Source: Platycnemis pennipes
Lineage: Eukaryota; Arthropoda; Insecta; Odonata; Platycnemididae
DNA: 64,000 nucleotides
Direction of reading: 5' to 3'
NCBI GenBank assembly: GCA_933228895.1
Contig: OW121855.1
Location: 30,890,698 to 30,954,697, forward strand
Shown: positions 9,990 to 20,277 of the stretch, piece by piece
How the letters are laid out: every line of letters starts with the position of its first letter
How positions within the stretch are numbered: position 1 is the first letter of the stretch
Made by a program: the position numbers and the translations under genes
Notes under the pieces: generated by a model
Databases searched by the model: none
What the model was told of the DNA's origin: nothing
The model's input: only the letters and a program-made list of their open reading frames with translations

Positions 9990-10400
9990 TGCGAAGGAAA
10001 TAATGAACATTTTAATGGAGTGTAACTTTGTATGAATGTGAGACATGGCCTTAATGAAACAACGAGGAGAAAAATATAGAAGGCTTTAGAAATAAGGTGA
10101 TGGAGGAGTACTATGGGACTTGAATGTGGACGAATGAAAATGTGTTTTACAGCTGAACATGATTGGATAGGAAAGAGGACTGCTGGGAAATTTAAAGAAA
10201 AGCAGGGAAAGTAAATGGGACAGATAATTATGGGAAATGAAATACTGAAGGTTATCATCTAACGAAGAATGCTAGATAAGCAAAGAAGAGGAAGGAGAGA
10301 GGAAGTTATTTTGGAAGAAAATTATTAACAGGTAGGCAATACGCGGATTTTATTTGAGAAACTGCATAGGAAAAGAGGCCGGGGATGAATTTAATTCAGG
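9990..10400 (+). mobile_element. decayed RTE-like reverse-transcriptase C-terminus
   Basis: With several stops and frameshifts ignored, the plus strand reads YECETWPLMKQR, then GKRTAGKFKEKQGKWMGQII, GNEILKVII, MLDKQRRGRREVILEE. This parallels the order GSEAWTMTAAEKKR / GEKRSLLKTIKRRRGNLIGHI / GRGRPRM in the copy at 32 kb. It is an old fragment of a related subfamily. Confidence 0.55.
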
Positions 10401-11025
10401 AAGACATTCCGTCAGATCCTGCCCTAACCCTAAAGGCGTTAGGGCAGACTATCAAATAATTAATATAGTGTTAAACGGAGCAAACCAAATACAGTAATCA
10501 TCATGTGCAATTCACATTTTCAGCAATTAAGGCTAAGATTCGCAGAATGTTAACGTAATCATTTCGTCATGATCGATTCACTAAAATTAGACCAGTGATT
10601 GTGGAAGAGTCAAATGAGAAAAACGGCGAAAAACCACACTTAAAAATCTTTCCCAGAAAAATTGAAATTCATGAATCACCGCGTTAATCTTCATTAGCTC
10701 TTTGGCACATGTAGGACGGATATATGCCGAATCTCATCCGCTTGGACATGCGATGAGACGGACCTGGGACAATCAATTTGGATTCACACCGAGAGGACAG
10801 CATGATCGCGTTAGCACATGCCAAGAGGACACGCGAAGTTTCGGAAATTAGATTCGAATGCAACTTCGTCTAAAATTCAATCCTGATTCCGACGGCATGG
10901 AAGCAATATCCCCATTCTGAAGAGGCATTTGGGTTATTCCCTTTGATTCTCGTTGGACAATTCATTTCGCTCACTAAAGATACAGCAATTTGATTGGATG
11001 CCGCAGGGAAAGACTGCATTTCATC
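10401..11025. other. No gene recognised
   Basis: Unassigned AT-rich sequence. Confidence 0.5.
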
Positions 11026-11034
11026 AGGGATCCG

Positions 11035-11335
11035 GATGATGTGGTGGTTTAAGTAATGTTCTCCCATCCCCAGGGCCCAGGTTCAAATCCCGAAAGTGGG
11101 AAACACTTTACATTGTTAAATCGGCCCTACCTGATTAATGTTAATTCGAGTGCAGTACTCCGTCCGTCGCATGGTACGTTAATCCGTGGTCCCCTTGGTA
11201 CCTTTCGTCAAGACTGCCTATTATGCCTACTCCGGGTTTCTCTCGTTCATTGCTACTTTTCCTTCCATTCCCATCCTTGTACCTTTCCTCCCGGTCTGAT
11301 CCGCCTATAAGTGGGAATACATACTTGAAATCATT
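11035..11335 (+). mobile_element. SINE family 1, plus orientation
   Basis: The tRNA-like head includes GTGGTGGTTTAAGTAATG (A-box position) and GGTTCAAATCCC (B box). The body matches the 2.4-kb copy: CTCCGTCCGTCGCATGGTAC, GGTCCCCTTGGTACCTTTCG, CTTCCATTCCCATCCTTGTA. It ends near ATACATACTTGAAATC. About 300 bp, the approximate full family length. Confidence 0.82.
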
Positions 11336-12203
11336 AACCACTGCACATTAAGTCCGGAAATCTGTGGTATGATTCCCGGCTGCCAAATGTTTTTTTTGAA
11401 CTGATAACCTTTCCTTACGCCATATTAGTGTTTGTCCTTATGCGAACTACATGTCCCTTTTTCACTCCCATTTCAGTGATACTGTAATCATACTTGAACG
11501 AATTTCCAAAAGAATTATTTGGAATCAATTATTATAGTTATATTGATCAATCATTACAATTGATCTATAAATTTTTTGGTAGAATGAAGCCTTAAATTTC
11601 TAATTTCAGAATATATTCACTTCATGGTAAAATTGATCTAGAGATAAACGCAACATCAATGCACGCAGAAGGATTAGATCCCGCGACCCTCCAGTTGCTC
11701 ATCCGGCGCTTTACGAATCTGTCTTCCTCTGCCGGCAATCACAGAAACATTTTTAAAAGCTGAGAATACCTCTTAATTTGTTTATATATTTTACATGTAC
11801 TTGTGCGTTATTTATATCCTATTAAACATCATTTGTAATATTAATGTTGTCAACATCCCTTTTTCTCCACTGATTCGAAGTCTGTGTGTAGCGATGGTTA
11901 GACTATCAGTTGGTAGTTATTTTTTTTTACTGATTTTAGACAGTGTAGTGTAGAAATTAGTAGGTTTACGCTGATATATACCTAGGCTTTTTTATACAAT
12001 TTAAGAGAAAAATATTTTAGACAAAAATGCAATGAAACCAAAACACGTACATGGAGTCGTAGTGAACAAATAAAGAAGAATAATGAATTATTGTCAGCAG
12101 GAGGTATGTATGTTGCCATTATTTGTGTAAACAAATAACTAATATGTTATTGTACATCATGAATGGGTTCACATAAAAAAATATCCTCGCTATTTTTTAT
12201 ATA
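11336..12203. other. No gene; a tRNA-like SINE head on the minus strand at about 11655-11725
   Basis: Mostly unassigned AT-rich DNA. The minus strand at 11655-11725 has the look of a tRNA-derived head, with a B-box-like GGTCGCGGGATCTAATCC, but no recognisable body. Confidence 0.4.
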
Positions 12204-12205
12204 TA

Positions 12206-12670
12206 CAGTCGAACTCGGATATAACGAGATCCAAGGGACCAAATGCTTTAGCTCGTAATATCCGTTACTCGTTATATCCGATACGAGTAGCAACATGTAC
12301 TGTCACTCACTGTCTTTCCTCTCTTACGCACACACGCGCGCTCACACACATACTATTCTTGTGCAGAGGTGATAAAATAAAAAAGATTAATATAAGATGA
12401 TTGAAATTACACAATGAACAATTTATTCTGTAAACTATCCACATACATGCTACATTTACAAGAAAAAGTCCTTGGTATGACAGTACAGCTACTGCTCATT
12501 CATTTGGACTAAAGATTTACTCGTTATAACCGTAAGGCTCTCTAATAGAGTCTCGTTTTAACCGTTATATATTGCTCATAAAATGCAATATTTCCAAACA
12601 ACCCTTCTCTCTTTCCTCGCAATAGCCGAGATCTCGTTTTAACCGTGCTCGTTATAAATGAGTTTGACTG
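12206..12670. mobile_element. pogo/Tigger-type MITE with TA target-site duplication
   Basis: The left end CAGTCGAACTCGGATATAAC and the right end, read inward, CAGTCAAACTCATTTATAAC form imperfect terminal inverted repeats. They are flanked by TA at 12204-12205 and 12671-12672. The CAGTCAAACnC...TATAACGAG end is characteristic of pogo/Tigger elements of the Tc1/mariner superfamily. The 465-bp interior has no transposase frame, so movement would need an enzyme supplied in trans. Internal TCGTTATA and TCGTTTTAACCG motifs repeat the terminal sequence. Confidence 0.85.
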
Positions 12671-12852
12671 TACTTCCCTAATATTTCACTTAGCGCTGCA
12701 ATAGTCGAAATAATATTTTATTGGGGGGAGAAAGGTTGACTGTGTCAAAGTTAGTTTCTTTTTTTGCCATATGGGTGAGGTGACCGGCAACTGAGGTCAT
12801 TTGCGCCAGAGTGGATAGGAGGGCAACTGGGGAAAGGTAGCAATTTTCAGGG

Positions 12853-13085
12853 AACCATGAAGGGTGGAGAGAAACCCTGCATCGGCATTAGTCTGCGCTT
12901 AACGAAAGGCACCAAGGAGACCACGGCTTAACGTCTCAACCGACGGACGGAGTACAAGACTCGATGATATCTCTAAAAGGAACTCAAGAAGGGACTGGTA
13001 TACCAATGAAAAATCCGCAGGTCCCGGGAATGTAACCCGGGCTCTCGAGATGGGAGCCCATAGCTCTTTCCACCACCCCAACTCC
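12853..13085 (-). mobile_element. SINE family 1, reverse orientation
   Basis: Reads on the minus strand from a head at 13020-13085 (GAGCCCGGGTTACATTCCC as a damaged B box) into the body: CTCCGTCCGTCGGTTGAGAC, GGTCTCCTTGGTGCCTTTCG, GCAGACTAATGCCGATGCAG. The 3' part beyond 12853 is missing or too diverged. Confidence 0.78.
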
Positions 13086-13222
13086 ATCCCCCTTTGCGAA
13101 TGTTTCGCACGTTTACTGGCTACCGTTATTAGTGTTCTACGATGAGGGTATGTCTAAATAGACATTACAACCCCTAAATTTCACACGATATTCCTTTGCA
13201 GCCCCTTATACTCCTCATTTTT

Positions 13223-13485
13223 ATTGTTCAACCCGAAGGTTGGTTTTTGATAGGTGAAAGTATAGCTCAACCGTTGCTGAACTATTGGCGTGTGAAATTC
13301 ACACATTCCGGGTAGAGCGGCCAGTTCCTTTCCCTGGGCGAACTGCGATTTCCTTCGAAGTTCTGATGAGCAAAAAATCGAATTGCGAAATTTCAGGGGG
13401 GTGCCCAGAAAACTTTAACTCTTGCCCGGGATTTTGAACCCGGGACCCTCCCTCAGCGCGCTACCCACTAGGCCACACGACACCT
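13223..13485 (-). mobile_element. tRNA-derived SINE, family 2
   Basis: The minus strand has a strong A box (TGGCCTAGTGGGTAGCGCG) and a B box (GGGTTCAAAATCCC) within 13420-13485, followed by an unrelated body. That body ends with GAATGTGTGAATTTCACACG and CACCTATCAAAAACCAACC. The last 90 bases recur inside the LINE at 30043-30735, which shows a dispersed family distinct from SINE family 1. Acceptor arms do not pair, so this is not a functional tRNA. Confidence 0.75.
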
Positions 13486-13514
13486 TTTCTTATCATTAAT
13501 CCATCCAAAATACC

Positions 13515-13770
13515 AATGCTTCACCTCCCTCTATCCCGCCTACCAAAACATCCTTTCCTCAACCACGCCCTCGAAAGTACCTTCACATTTTATCATCTGA
13601 TTCATCCAGATCTTCTTCTCGTCTCCTCAATTAACTTCTTTTCCTCTTCTTCCATCTCTAACACTTCCCCGTTTTTTCCTTCCTCCCCTTTACATTCTCC
13701 ATCCAAGTCCAAACCCACAGCTCAAAAGTCATGTAACAAATGCATTTTAAAATCACACATGACATCCTCG
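13515..13770 (-). mobile_element. decayed RTE-like reverse-transcriptase C-terminus, minus strand
   Basis: The minus strand reads MIKCEGTFEGVVEERMF, then after stops a GRRDRGRRSIGIL-like segment. It fits the H-E-xLKDVVEGRMxGKRGRGRRRIGML pattern of the same subfamily as 4370-4600. The plus-strand open frame here is only the opposite-strand shadow. Confidence 0.5.
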
Positions 13771-13797
13771 TACTCACACTCTCCATATTCATATATA

Positions 13798-14543
13798 CAG
13801 GGTGTCCAAAACCTCCCGTCCACCCCCTCAAAGTTGCCAGGAAAGATTATTTTTCAGAAGCTGTTGGCTCATTCGTAAGTAAATGGAGTATGCTCTATCG
13901 AATGGTCATAAAATCAACTTCCGATTTACACCGGAAGTGGGCTATTCAAACCGGAAGTTCATTTTTTCAAACGGAACATGCACATATTTTCCACAGATTC
14001 GGATTCTACGCTGAAAATACGTAACTTTTTCTCGAAACATTGTTTGATAAAATGTGATTTTGGACCTCTAATTGACCTCTAAATTTGCCGAAACCGGTAC
14101 TTGGTACTGACACTAGGAATTTACACGTCGTGACCTAGAAAACGAATTCTGCGTTGTAAATCGTGTGTTTTACTTTAATTGTTACTGTTGTTTACTCTTT
14201 AACCATATCCAGAAACATAAAGTGACTTTTTGTTTGAAGGGTGATGGTGTATTCAAACCAAGAGGTATTCGACATGCTCCAAATTTTGTTTGAAGCTGGC
14301 TCCTTCTCTTGCTGCTGCACAATTATGGGTGGAACGCTACCCTGACCGATTTCCACACTCACGAAAAGTTTTTTCTCGACTTTCTAAACGAGTACGAAAT
14401 GATGGAATTGTGCAACCTTATCACAATAAAGACCGAAAAATTGAGCGATTTATTACAGATCAAAAGTCAGCAGATATTTTAGCCGCAGCGATTTTAAATC
14501 CGCAGCTTCAAACAAAATTTGGAGCAAAAACACAATACCCATG
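13798..14543 (+). mobile_element. mariner-like element relic (one end plus start of transposase)
   Basis: Begins at a TA (13796-13797) with CAGGGTGTCCAAAACCTCCC, a terminus type common for insect Tc1/mariner-like elements. It continues through a noncoding leader to a transposase start at 14244. No matching right end (GGACACCCTG) was found downstream, so the element is truncated, with a tRNA-like sequence at 14545. Its terminus resembles that of the fold-back element at 45809-48404 (CAGAGTGTCCC). Confidence 0.65.
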
Positions 14544-14544
14544 A
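14244..14544 (+). pseudogene. N-terminal helix-turn-helix of a mariner-like transposase (DUF4817 type)
   Basis: ATG at 14244 opens MVYSNQEVFDMLQILFEAG. After a frameshift near 14300 it continues AAAQLWVERYPDRFPHSRKV and FSRLSKRVRNDGIVQPY. The pattern (opening M-V-Y-S, then A-x-x-Y/W-x-E-R-Y-P-D-R, then F-x-R-L) is the insect DUF4817 helix-turn-helix, which binds transposon ends. The DDE catalytic domain that normally follows is absent, and the reading frame ends at 14544. The start is preferred because the family typically begins with this motif. It is a relic without catalytic function. Confidence 0.72.
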
Positions 14545-14618
14545 TAAAGAGGGATTCGAACCATTGACCTTTGGGTTACAAGCCTGCATGTTATAGACCT
14601 GGCTACTGTGGCCGGCTA
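14545..14618 (-). mobile_element. tRNA-like SINE head, minus strand
   Basis: On the minus strand GTAGCCAGGTCTATAACATG and a perfect B box, GGTTCGAATCC, are properly spaced. The acceptor stem does not pair cleanly, and no anticodon loop could be placed with confidence. A decayed tRNA gene is the alternative. Confidence 0.5.
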
Positions 14619-14690
14619 TGCAAGTTTAATGAGGTTAGCTCATAGAAGGATTGAGTAGAGAGCTGAACAATATTAGGATTGATGATTAGT
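14619..14690 (+). mobile_element. RTE-type LINE extreme 3' tip
   Basis: GAGGTTAGCTCATAGAAGGA and TTGAGTAGAGAGCTGAACAA, then TAGGATTGATGATT, match the RTE end (RLADRRIEWRAASNQS, then CCTAGGATTGTTGACC and the GAT tail) with substitutions. Confidence 0.6.
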
Positions 14691-15530
14691 GGAACTGATG
14701 AAGAGTGAATAATTTTTCCTATTACATTGAAATAGCGTACCTACTGACAAAAAATTGCCGGTGCAATGCAAATCATACGATGCGTTGAGGCGGTACAAAG
14801 TAATCTGTTTAGATTGAAATCCAAAATCAAAACAATCAAATAGAAAGAGGCAAACGGCATATTTGTTATTCATGATTCAATGTGACGGACATGCATGTGA
14901 ATTCTGAGGCGTTGAATATGAATTGTATTGAAAATATCACGCTGTTCCGGAAAATAAGAAAAAAATGCACAAAAGTTGTGCCACTCGAACGGAAAGTTTA
15001 TCGGCCATTTGCATCACCGGAGACTTCACAAAGCACTTCACGGTGAAAGCTCTCAACAGACATGATTTAGTAAAGCAACCCGTTTTCATGTTATATCAAT
15101 AGTATTTAATGTGGGATATTAATGAATATTTAATGTGGTGTTTTACGTTTTCTCAATTTTTGTGCTCTTTATTTCATTTGATACGAATCCTACCAAGCGC
15201 TGAGCGATATTAAGACTTATTATCATAATTTGTTACCACTGCTCCAGTAATATTCAATTAATTTAACTGTCTTTTCAAAAAGCTAGCCAACCGAAGGACC
15301 TAAACAATACTCCACGCTCATAATTGTCGATGAATAAAGAACGACAGGGAGACGAAAAGATAATTACTATTATAAATAAGATATTTTTCTATTTAAAATG
15401 GAAATGAAATCGGGAATGAGTTCATGAAATTTTCTTTCGAGAGAGCGTCATACTCTGTCACTATAATTCTTCCTTTCACCTTGTGGAATTATGACGAATG
15501 CGATATCAGTTCACCACGGTGCCTATGCCC
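14691..15530. other. No gene recognised
   Basis: AT-rich sequence with no domain or repeat recognised. Confidence 0.5.
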
Positions 15531-15533
15531 TCA

Positions 15534-15604
15534 GCTGGATTCGAACCGGCGCCCTTGTCGTCATTAATCATTCCTCGCAGTCAAGAGAGCCACGCGGACA
15601 GCTA
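15534..15604 (-). mobile_element. tRNA-like SINE head, minus strand
   Basis: The minus strand has GCGTGGCTCTCTTGACTGCG (A-box position) and a perfect B box, GGTTCGAATCC. A second, weaker tRNA-like segment lies at about 15700-15790. The remaining DNA to 16030 is unassigned. Confidence 0.5.
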
Positions 15605-16029
15605 TTGACCCGAGCCATTTGGGATGACACAGTTCCGCCGACGCAGTATTCGTGAGGATTTTTACTGCCAGCATTTTTTCTCCCCGAGGTAGGTAATCTC
15701 CTGAATCCGCCACAACGCTCGCCGACTTACCCGGGACGGGCAATTGGGATTTGAAGTTATTTGCGCCCATTGTCCGCTAAGCCGTCCGTGATCATCGATT
15801 TCTATCAGCCGCCCGCCCTGAAACGTGATCGCACGCTGCCACGGGATGAAGAGAAGAAGGGGAGAGTCATAACCCCTGGTGAAGTACCTACATTTAAGGG
15901 GGTCGACGCGTAAAGTTAAATAACGTTTAATTCGCTTAAGTTTTACTACATTTTCAGATGTAAATATCTCTCCTGATAAAGATAAACTTAAAAAACTGCC
16001 AAAAAATACAAAATGCATGTATCAGATAC

Positions 16030-16395
16030 ATTTGCAACATTGGGCACCGGGAGCACGTAACGCCATATTTCACAAGATTAAATATTCTGAAAGTCGAATC
16101 TCGTAGACTATATCAATTGGGACTTTTCATGTATAAACTTCCGGAAACTGGGCAACCAACCTACCTCTATAGCAATATGATTCAAAATAAAAATTTAAAA
16201 GTGAAAGCAACCAGAATAACCGAAAATCTACATGTACCATCGCACCATACAACAATTTTCCAGAAGTCATTCATAGTAAAATCTTGTCAGTTTTGGAATA
16301 AATTACCAGAAAATATAATAGACACTAACTCAATCAATGTATTCAAAAACCTACTATTTAACTATGTGAGAGGAAATGAAAACATAGAATAGGAA
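16030..16395 (+). pseudogene. LINE family 3 reverse-transcriptase C-terminus
   Basis: The frame reads RLNILKVESRRLYQLGLFMY, KLPETGQPTYLYSNM and TIFQKSFIVKSCQFWNKLPE, then a phenylalanine-rich end (INVFKNLLFNYV). Blocks of the type K-S-F-x-V-x-x-C-x-x-W-N-x-L-P-x-x-I are the normal last segment of Jockey/CR1-type ORF2 proteins. The upstream catalytic domain is missing. No ATG start belongs to this piece, since it is a truncated copy. Confidence 0.7.
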
Positions 16396-16885
16396 TCAGA
16401 CACAAGTAACCATAATGCATCATAAATTGCATAAAAAATTGAATATTGTAAATTGAAGTTGATCTTAGTAACCAAAAATTTAAAAAAATTGCTGTTCACT
16501 TGTATATTTGTCTGAATGACATGTAATAATTTGATATGTTTAGGTTTAAGGTATGATTGTCGCAATATCTAAGGTATGCAATATGTTAAGATATTAAGAT
16601 TGTTGTAAATGAAGGTATATATTGTAATATCCGTTCTACTTACATCCTGATTTGTTTTTTCTATAAATTACACAAATCAGATCACAATTAAAAATCTCAT
16701 TTCATGAATCTTATATATTAATTTATAACATATAAAACTGATCCAACTCTATTTTATTTCTGTATTTTGTGTGTTATGTATTATATTTTTTTTCCTTGCA
16801 AGAAAATTATGTTATGATGTAAACTACTGCCCCAATCGCTCCTAGGTCAATAAATGTTTTTTTTTTCAATTCTATTCTATTCCTG
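16030..16885 (+). mobile_element. LINE family 3, 5'-truncated copy
   Basis: A C-terminal reverse-transcriptase fragment (see 16030-16395) is followed by about 490 bases of AT-rich 3' UTR. The UTR ends in CCTAGGTCAATAAATG, a poly(T)-containing stretch and an (ATTCT)n repeat. The tail differs from the (TGTAGA)n of family 1 and the GAT repeat of RTE, so this is a separate LINE family. Confidence 0.65.
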
Positions 16886-18020
16886 CTTTTTGTAAGAGTC
16901 CCCGCAGTGATGCACATTTAAACCTTTGCTGTAATGAAGGCAAAAAAGTTCCTCCGCAAACAATTTGTGCTCTTAAAATTAACCCTACTTTCCCGTCTTA
17001 ATAAATCTACGTTTGATTACACAAAGATTTTTTTGAAAAGGATAGTTAAAAAGGTAAGAGACGATATTAAACGAACCAAGTTAAGATGCTTTCTCAAAAA
17101 TACGAATATAAAATAGGTTTTTCCAGAAATTAAATGGCTGGATAATAAAAGCGTCAACCCACAACCTTTTTCTGCAATAATGAATCACCGAAATCATTGC
17201 AGGTACATGCATTACGTCGTCCTCGTGGGACCATATGGAACTCTCAGGAGTGGGAAAAATTCACGTTTTTATTCTTACGCCAAGGGTAATAATATTCTTT
17301 TTTGGAGGCTTTAGAATAGTAACAAAAAGAGGAGTGTTTTAAAAAAGATAGTGGTATCACTATTACGCAGAGATGTTCCCATTCATAATTAAACATGGGA
17401 AAAAACATCTTTCTCAGGCAATATGTGTGAGCCTTCGAATAGCCACAGAAATCACTAAGATTTTTTTACTGTACGACAATATGTTTTATTAGCTATTACT
17501 TTATTCTATAAAGTAAACTCATAACAGGGCCATTACGATGAAATTAATGCGTGGCAAAAATTAGCTAATGTGTAAAAAATGTTTAAGGGTATAATATTTT
17601 TCTATTATTTTATTTCTTTGGATTCCCGTCCTAAAAATAATGTTTTTATGGCAATATATATCGGTGTTTCTCGGATATTCAACCCGGTCAGGGACTTTCG
17701 CTGAAGATTTCGCTGAAGATTCCGCCGACGCTTCGAGGTGCGAATTTCAACGCTGCTTAAAGACGAAAAGTTAATCTTGATGCCCCTGACCTGAGGAAAG
17801 TCCTAAGACTATTTTACACAAATTATACGCCAGGGAAAAAAAACTAAATATAATATGAATCAGATTTTCTACGTTTCATCCATTTCACCCTTATTCCAGT
17901 TTATTTTCGAATGCACCTCGATGAAATATTATAAAAAGCTGTAACTCTAATGAAAATAGAAGGTGAAAACTTTTCATGAAAATATTACAAAAAATATATA
18001 AAAATGGTGATGCAAAATTC
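16886..18020. other. No gene recognised
   Basis: AT-rich. A short open frame at 16934-17116 is lysine-rich with no recognisable domain, and I regard it as chance. Confidence 0.45.
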
Positions 18021-18029
18021 CACAGTGAT

Positions 18030-18445
18030 TTAATAAAACCCAATCGATTTCGATGGCTGTAGAGACGGGTAACTGAAGAAAACACCTTTAATATGGAACT
18101 TTTCCACCACATCACACCTGAATCTGGTTTGTCTATGAAGAAAACAGATTACGAGCCTTATATACGAATACGTTAAGAGGGCAGGGGTTTTGGGAAATTA
18201 GAGATTTAGTTGGAGGAATGGGAGTAGGCAAAGTTTGGGAGGGAGGGAGAGGAGAAGAGGGCAGAAGTAAGGTTAAGAGGTCCTTGTGTAGGCTTCCGCG
18301 GGTTGATTGTAGTGAAGATGCAGGACTTACGAATTTTCCTCCGCGTTGGTCCATGATTCTTGGGTCAACAGTTTCGCCGGCGTTGCAGTCGGCTTCTTCA
18401 GGTCGAGTTGTCGATGCAGTACTAATTGAAACATTGCGTAAATTA
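18030..18445 (-). mobile_element. Penelope-like element fragment, minus strand
   Basis: 18310-18410 is the inverted counterpart of 18768-18870. On the minus strand it reads CGACCTGAAGAAGCCGACTG, CAACGCCGGCGAAACTG, AATCATGGACCAACGCGG. Its other side, 18087-18127 (GGAACTTTTCCACCACATC), recurs in reverse complement at about 38022-38062. The conserved CTGAAGA...GCCGGCGAAAC segment is typical of Penelope-like terminal regions. The minus-strand open frame of 138 codons here (18133-18549) matches no known protein. Confidence 0.55.
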
Positions 18446-18740
18446 TTATGTAGGTAGGTAATCTCCTGAATCAGAGGCCGTCTTATATACTCATCCGTTG
18501 CGGTCAGATCCTCTGTGATTGGCTGTTGTGTTGTCTTTCGTCCTCCCACGTAAAACTCGCTTTCAGATGTTTTAGAGAGCGTAGCTATCTTCCCTATTGC
18601 AATTGTTATTGTTGTTGACTTCTATGACTTCTCGTATTGTTAGCGGAAAGTTTCATTTTTCTTGCGTGATGCGCTTTGCCTCTCCAAATTTAATATTGTG
18701 GGTAGGGCCTGTCCATGTGTCCAACACAACAAATGATCAA

Positions 18741-18756
18741 ACAACAACAACAACAA
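18741..18756 (+). repeat. (CAA)n microsatellite
   Basis: A short CAA tract just upstream of the plus-strand Penelope-like fragment. A similar tract lies at about 55799-55812. Confidence 0.8.
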
Positions 18757-18767
18757 AAATCGACACT

Positions 18768-18870
18768 TGAACCTGAAGAGCCGACTGCAACGCCGGCGAA
18801 ACTTTTGTCCCAGAAATCATGGACCAACACGGAGAAAAACCCGGAAGACCTCATCTTCAAGGTTAAGAGG
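18768..18870 (+). mobile_element. Penelope-like element fragment, plus strand
   Basis: AACCTGAAGAGCCGACTGCA, ACGCCGGCGAAACTTTTGTC, AAATCATGGACCAACACGG and AAAACCCGGAAGACC form an inverted pair with 18310-18410, spaced about 360 bp. Inverted or tandem partial copies are common for Penelope-like elements. No reverse-transcriptase coding sequence was found between them. Confidence 0.55.
18773..18809 (+). ncRNA. hammerhead-ribozyme-like core
   Basis: The order of elements fits a minimal hammerhead. CTGAAGA (18773-18779) matches core CUGANGA. A stem of GCCG with CGGC (18780-18783 with 18794-18797) follows. Then GAAA (18798-18801) and a two-base-pair stem with a TTTT loop, A-C against G-T, lead into GTC (18807-18809), the expected cleavage triplet. 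Penelope-like elements are known to carry hammerheads with such a tiny stem III. No convincing stem I partner was found, so activity in this copy is doubtful. Confidence 0.4.
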
Positions 18871-18984
18871 TGATGGCGCCTCTGGGTGGGTAGGCAAGGA
18901 AGAAGTCAAGAGCTTAAGACAGTGGGCAGGAACGAGTAACATTTAAATTCAACGCTGTAGCTGTCTAAATAGATAGGATTTTTT

Positions 18985-19420
18985 AAAATAACTTTTTATT
19001 TATTTATTTATTTAAGCAATTGCTTATATACAGCATTTGTGCCGATTAACAGTGACGCAGTTACCAACATGAAATATAAACGTGAACAATCAATCAAAAC
19101 AAAGGGTACATGGTAAAAAATAATTAAGAGCACAAATAAAACATACGTGGAAACGGAGGTAATGGAGGGAGGTTTATTTATTCATAGGAAAATGGGACCT
19201 GGCGAGATTAATAAATGAGTTTAAAGAGAGAAAAAACAGATCAATATTATCCGGCAAAGAATTCAGTCGGGAGGAAAGGCGGTGGTGGATTGAACGCTTG
19301 ATAAGAGATAGTCTAGGGACTAGCATATGGAATGCGTATGTGTGGATCGACAAGGGACTCTAAAATTAATGGAGAAAAACAATTCAGGACATTAAATGTG
19401 TGAGTTTAGAATATTGTAAA
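18985..19420 (-). mobile_element. LINE 3' end, minus strand, with (AAAT)n tail
   Basis: On the minus strand the segment ends GGCACAAATGCTGTATATAA, GCAATTGCTTAAATAAATAA. The phrase GCTGTATATAAGCAATTGCT followed by an AAAT repeat is a common arthropod LINE 3' end. No coding motif could be placed, and the 5' boundary is approximate. Confidence 0.5.
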
Positions 19421-19985
19421 CGCATTTTAAATCGGTTTTAATTCTTTGATCTCAGAGATCAGGATATATGCAATACTTAAGGTGTGTTTTTTCATTATTT
19501 TGGTCTCATCCTTCCATTTATCGCCGAACGACATCGACATTAAAACTAACCTTGGATCCTCCTCTAACGGCATGAATCGAAAGGTGGAATATCTCAATTT
19601 TTTCGATCACGCAGTCGAGGCTTCTTGAAGGGAGCGGAGAAGAATGAGAAGAGGGAACGGACGATCTCCAAGCTTTGCGGCCGATAATCGCGGAGGGAAA
19701 TCTAATCCGACCAACCCTTCACCCTGCCTGGATTTCTTCCGATAGGCAAGGGGTTGGGTGTCATACTCACCTCATGGAATCCTCCTCCTCCCATTTCCCT
19801 ATCTCTCGATCGCTTATCGGCGAAGATTTCCAGGCCCCTCCGACGAGCGCCATTGTCGTACGCTGAGATCTCGAAGGAATCCCGCTAAGTTGGGGAACGT
19901 CGGCAGCGAACTCAACCGCTAGTTCAGCGCGAGAAGATAAAATCTCGGGAGAGGGCGATTAGCAAAAAAAAATACATCATTAACG
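19421..19985. other. No gene recognised
   Basis: Unassigned; G+C rises from about 19620. Confidence 0.45.
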
Positions 19986-19989
19986 TATC

Positions 19990-20063
19990 GGCCTGCGAGG
20001 AATCGAACCACGAAGGCCCTCGGACGGGGTCGATTCAATGGCTGAGGCCTCGGCTCACCTATC
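19990..20063 (-). mobile_element. tRNA-like SINE head, minus strand
   Basis: The minus strand shows GATAGGTGAGCCGAGGCCTC (A-box position) and a perfect B box, GGTTCGATTCC, followed by CTCGCAGGC. No family-1 or family-2 SINE body is attached. Confidence 0.5.
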
Positions 20064-20210
20064 GGAGGTCCAATCGGTCGGCGAAATTCACGCATCCTCG
20101 GCATGGGCGCCATTTTCCCTCTATCTGCCGGCTGCAATTTCCCAGGAAGATCATGTATCGAGAAAATCACCCGGATTAGGTTAAACGGGGGTATCGAAGG
20201 AGGTCTAAGC

Positions 20211-20277
20211 CGGACTTAAACCCGGGCCTACCGTCGGTAGTCCTCATCTCATTCCAACGGCTCAGCAGACCACTATG
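20211..20277 (-). mobile_element. tRNA-like SINE head, minus strand
   Basis: The minus strand has TAGTGGTCTGCTGAGCCG and GGGTTTAAGTCCGGC at pol III promoter spacing. It is degenerate and has no recognised body. Confidence 0.45.

Noticed and set aside
13420..13485. Functional tRNA gene on the minus strand
   Set aside because: It has strong A and B boxes but no acceptor stem, and the downstream body recurs at 30.1 kb.
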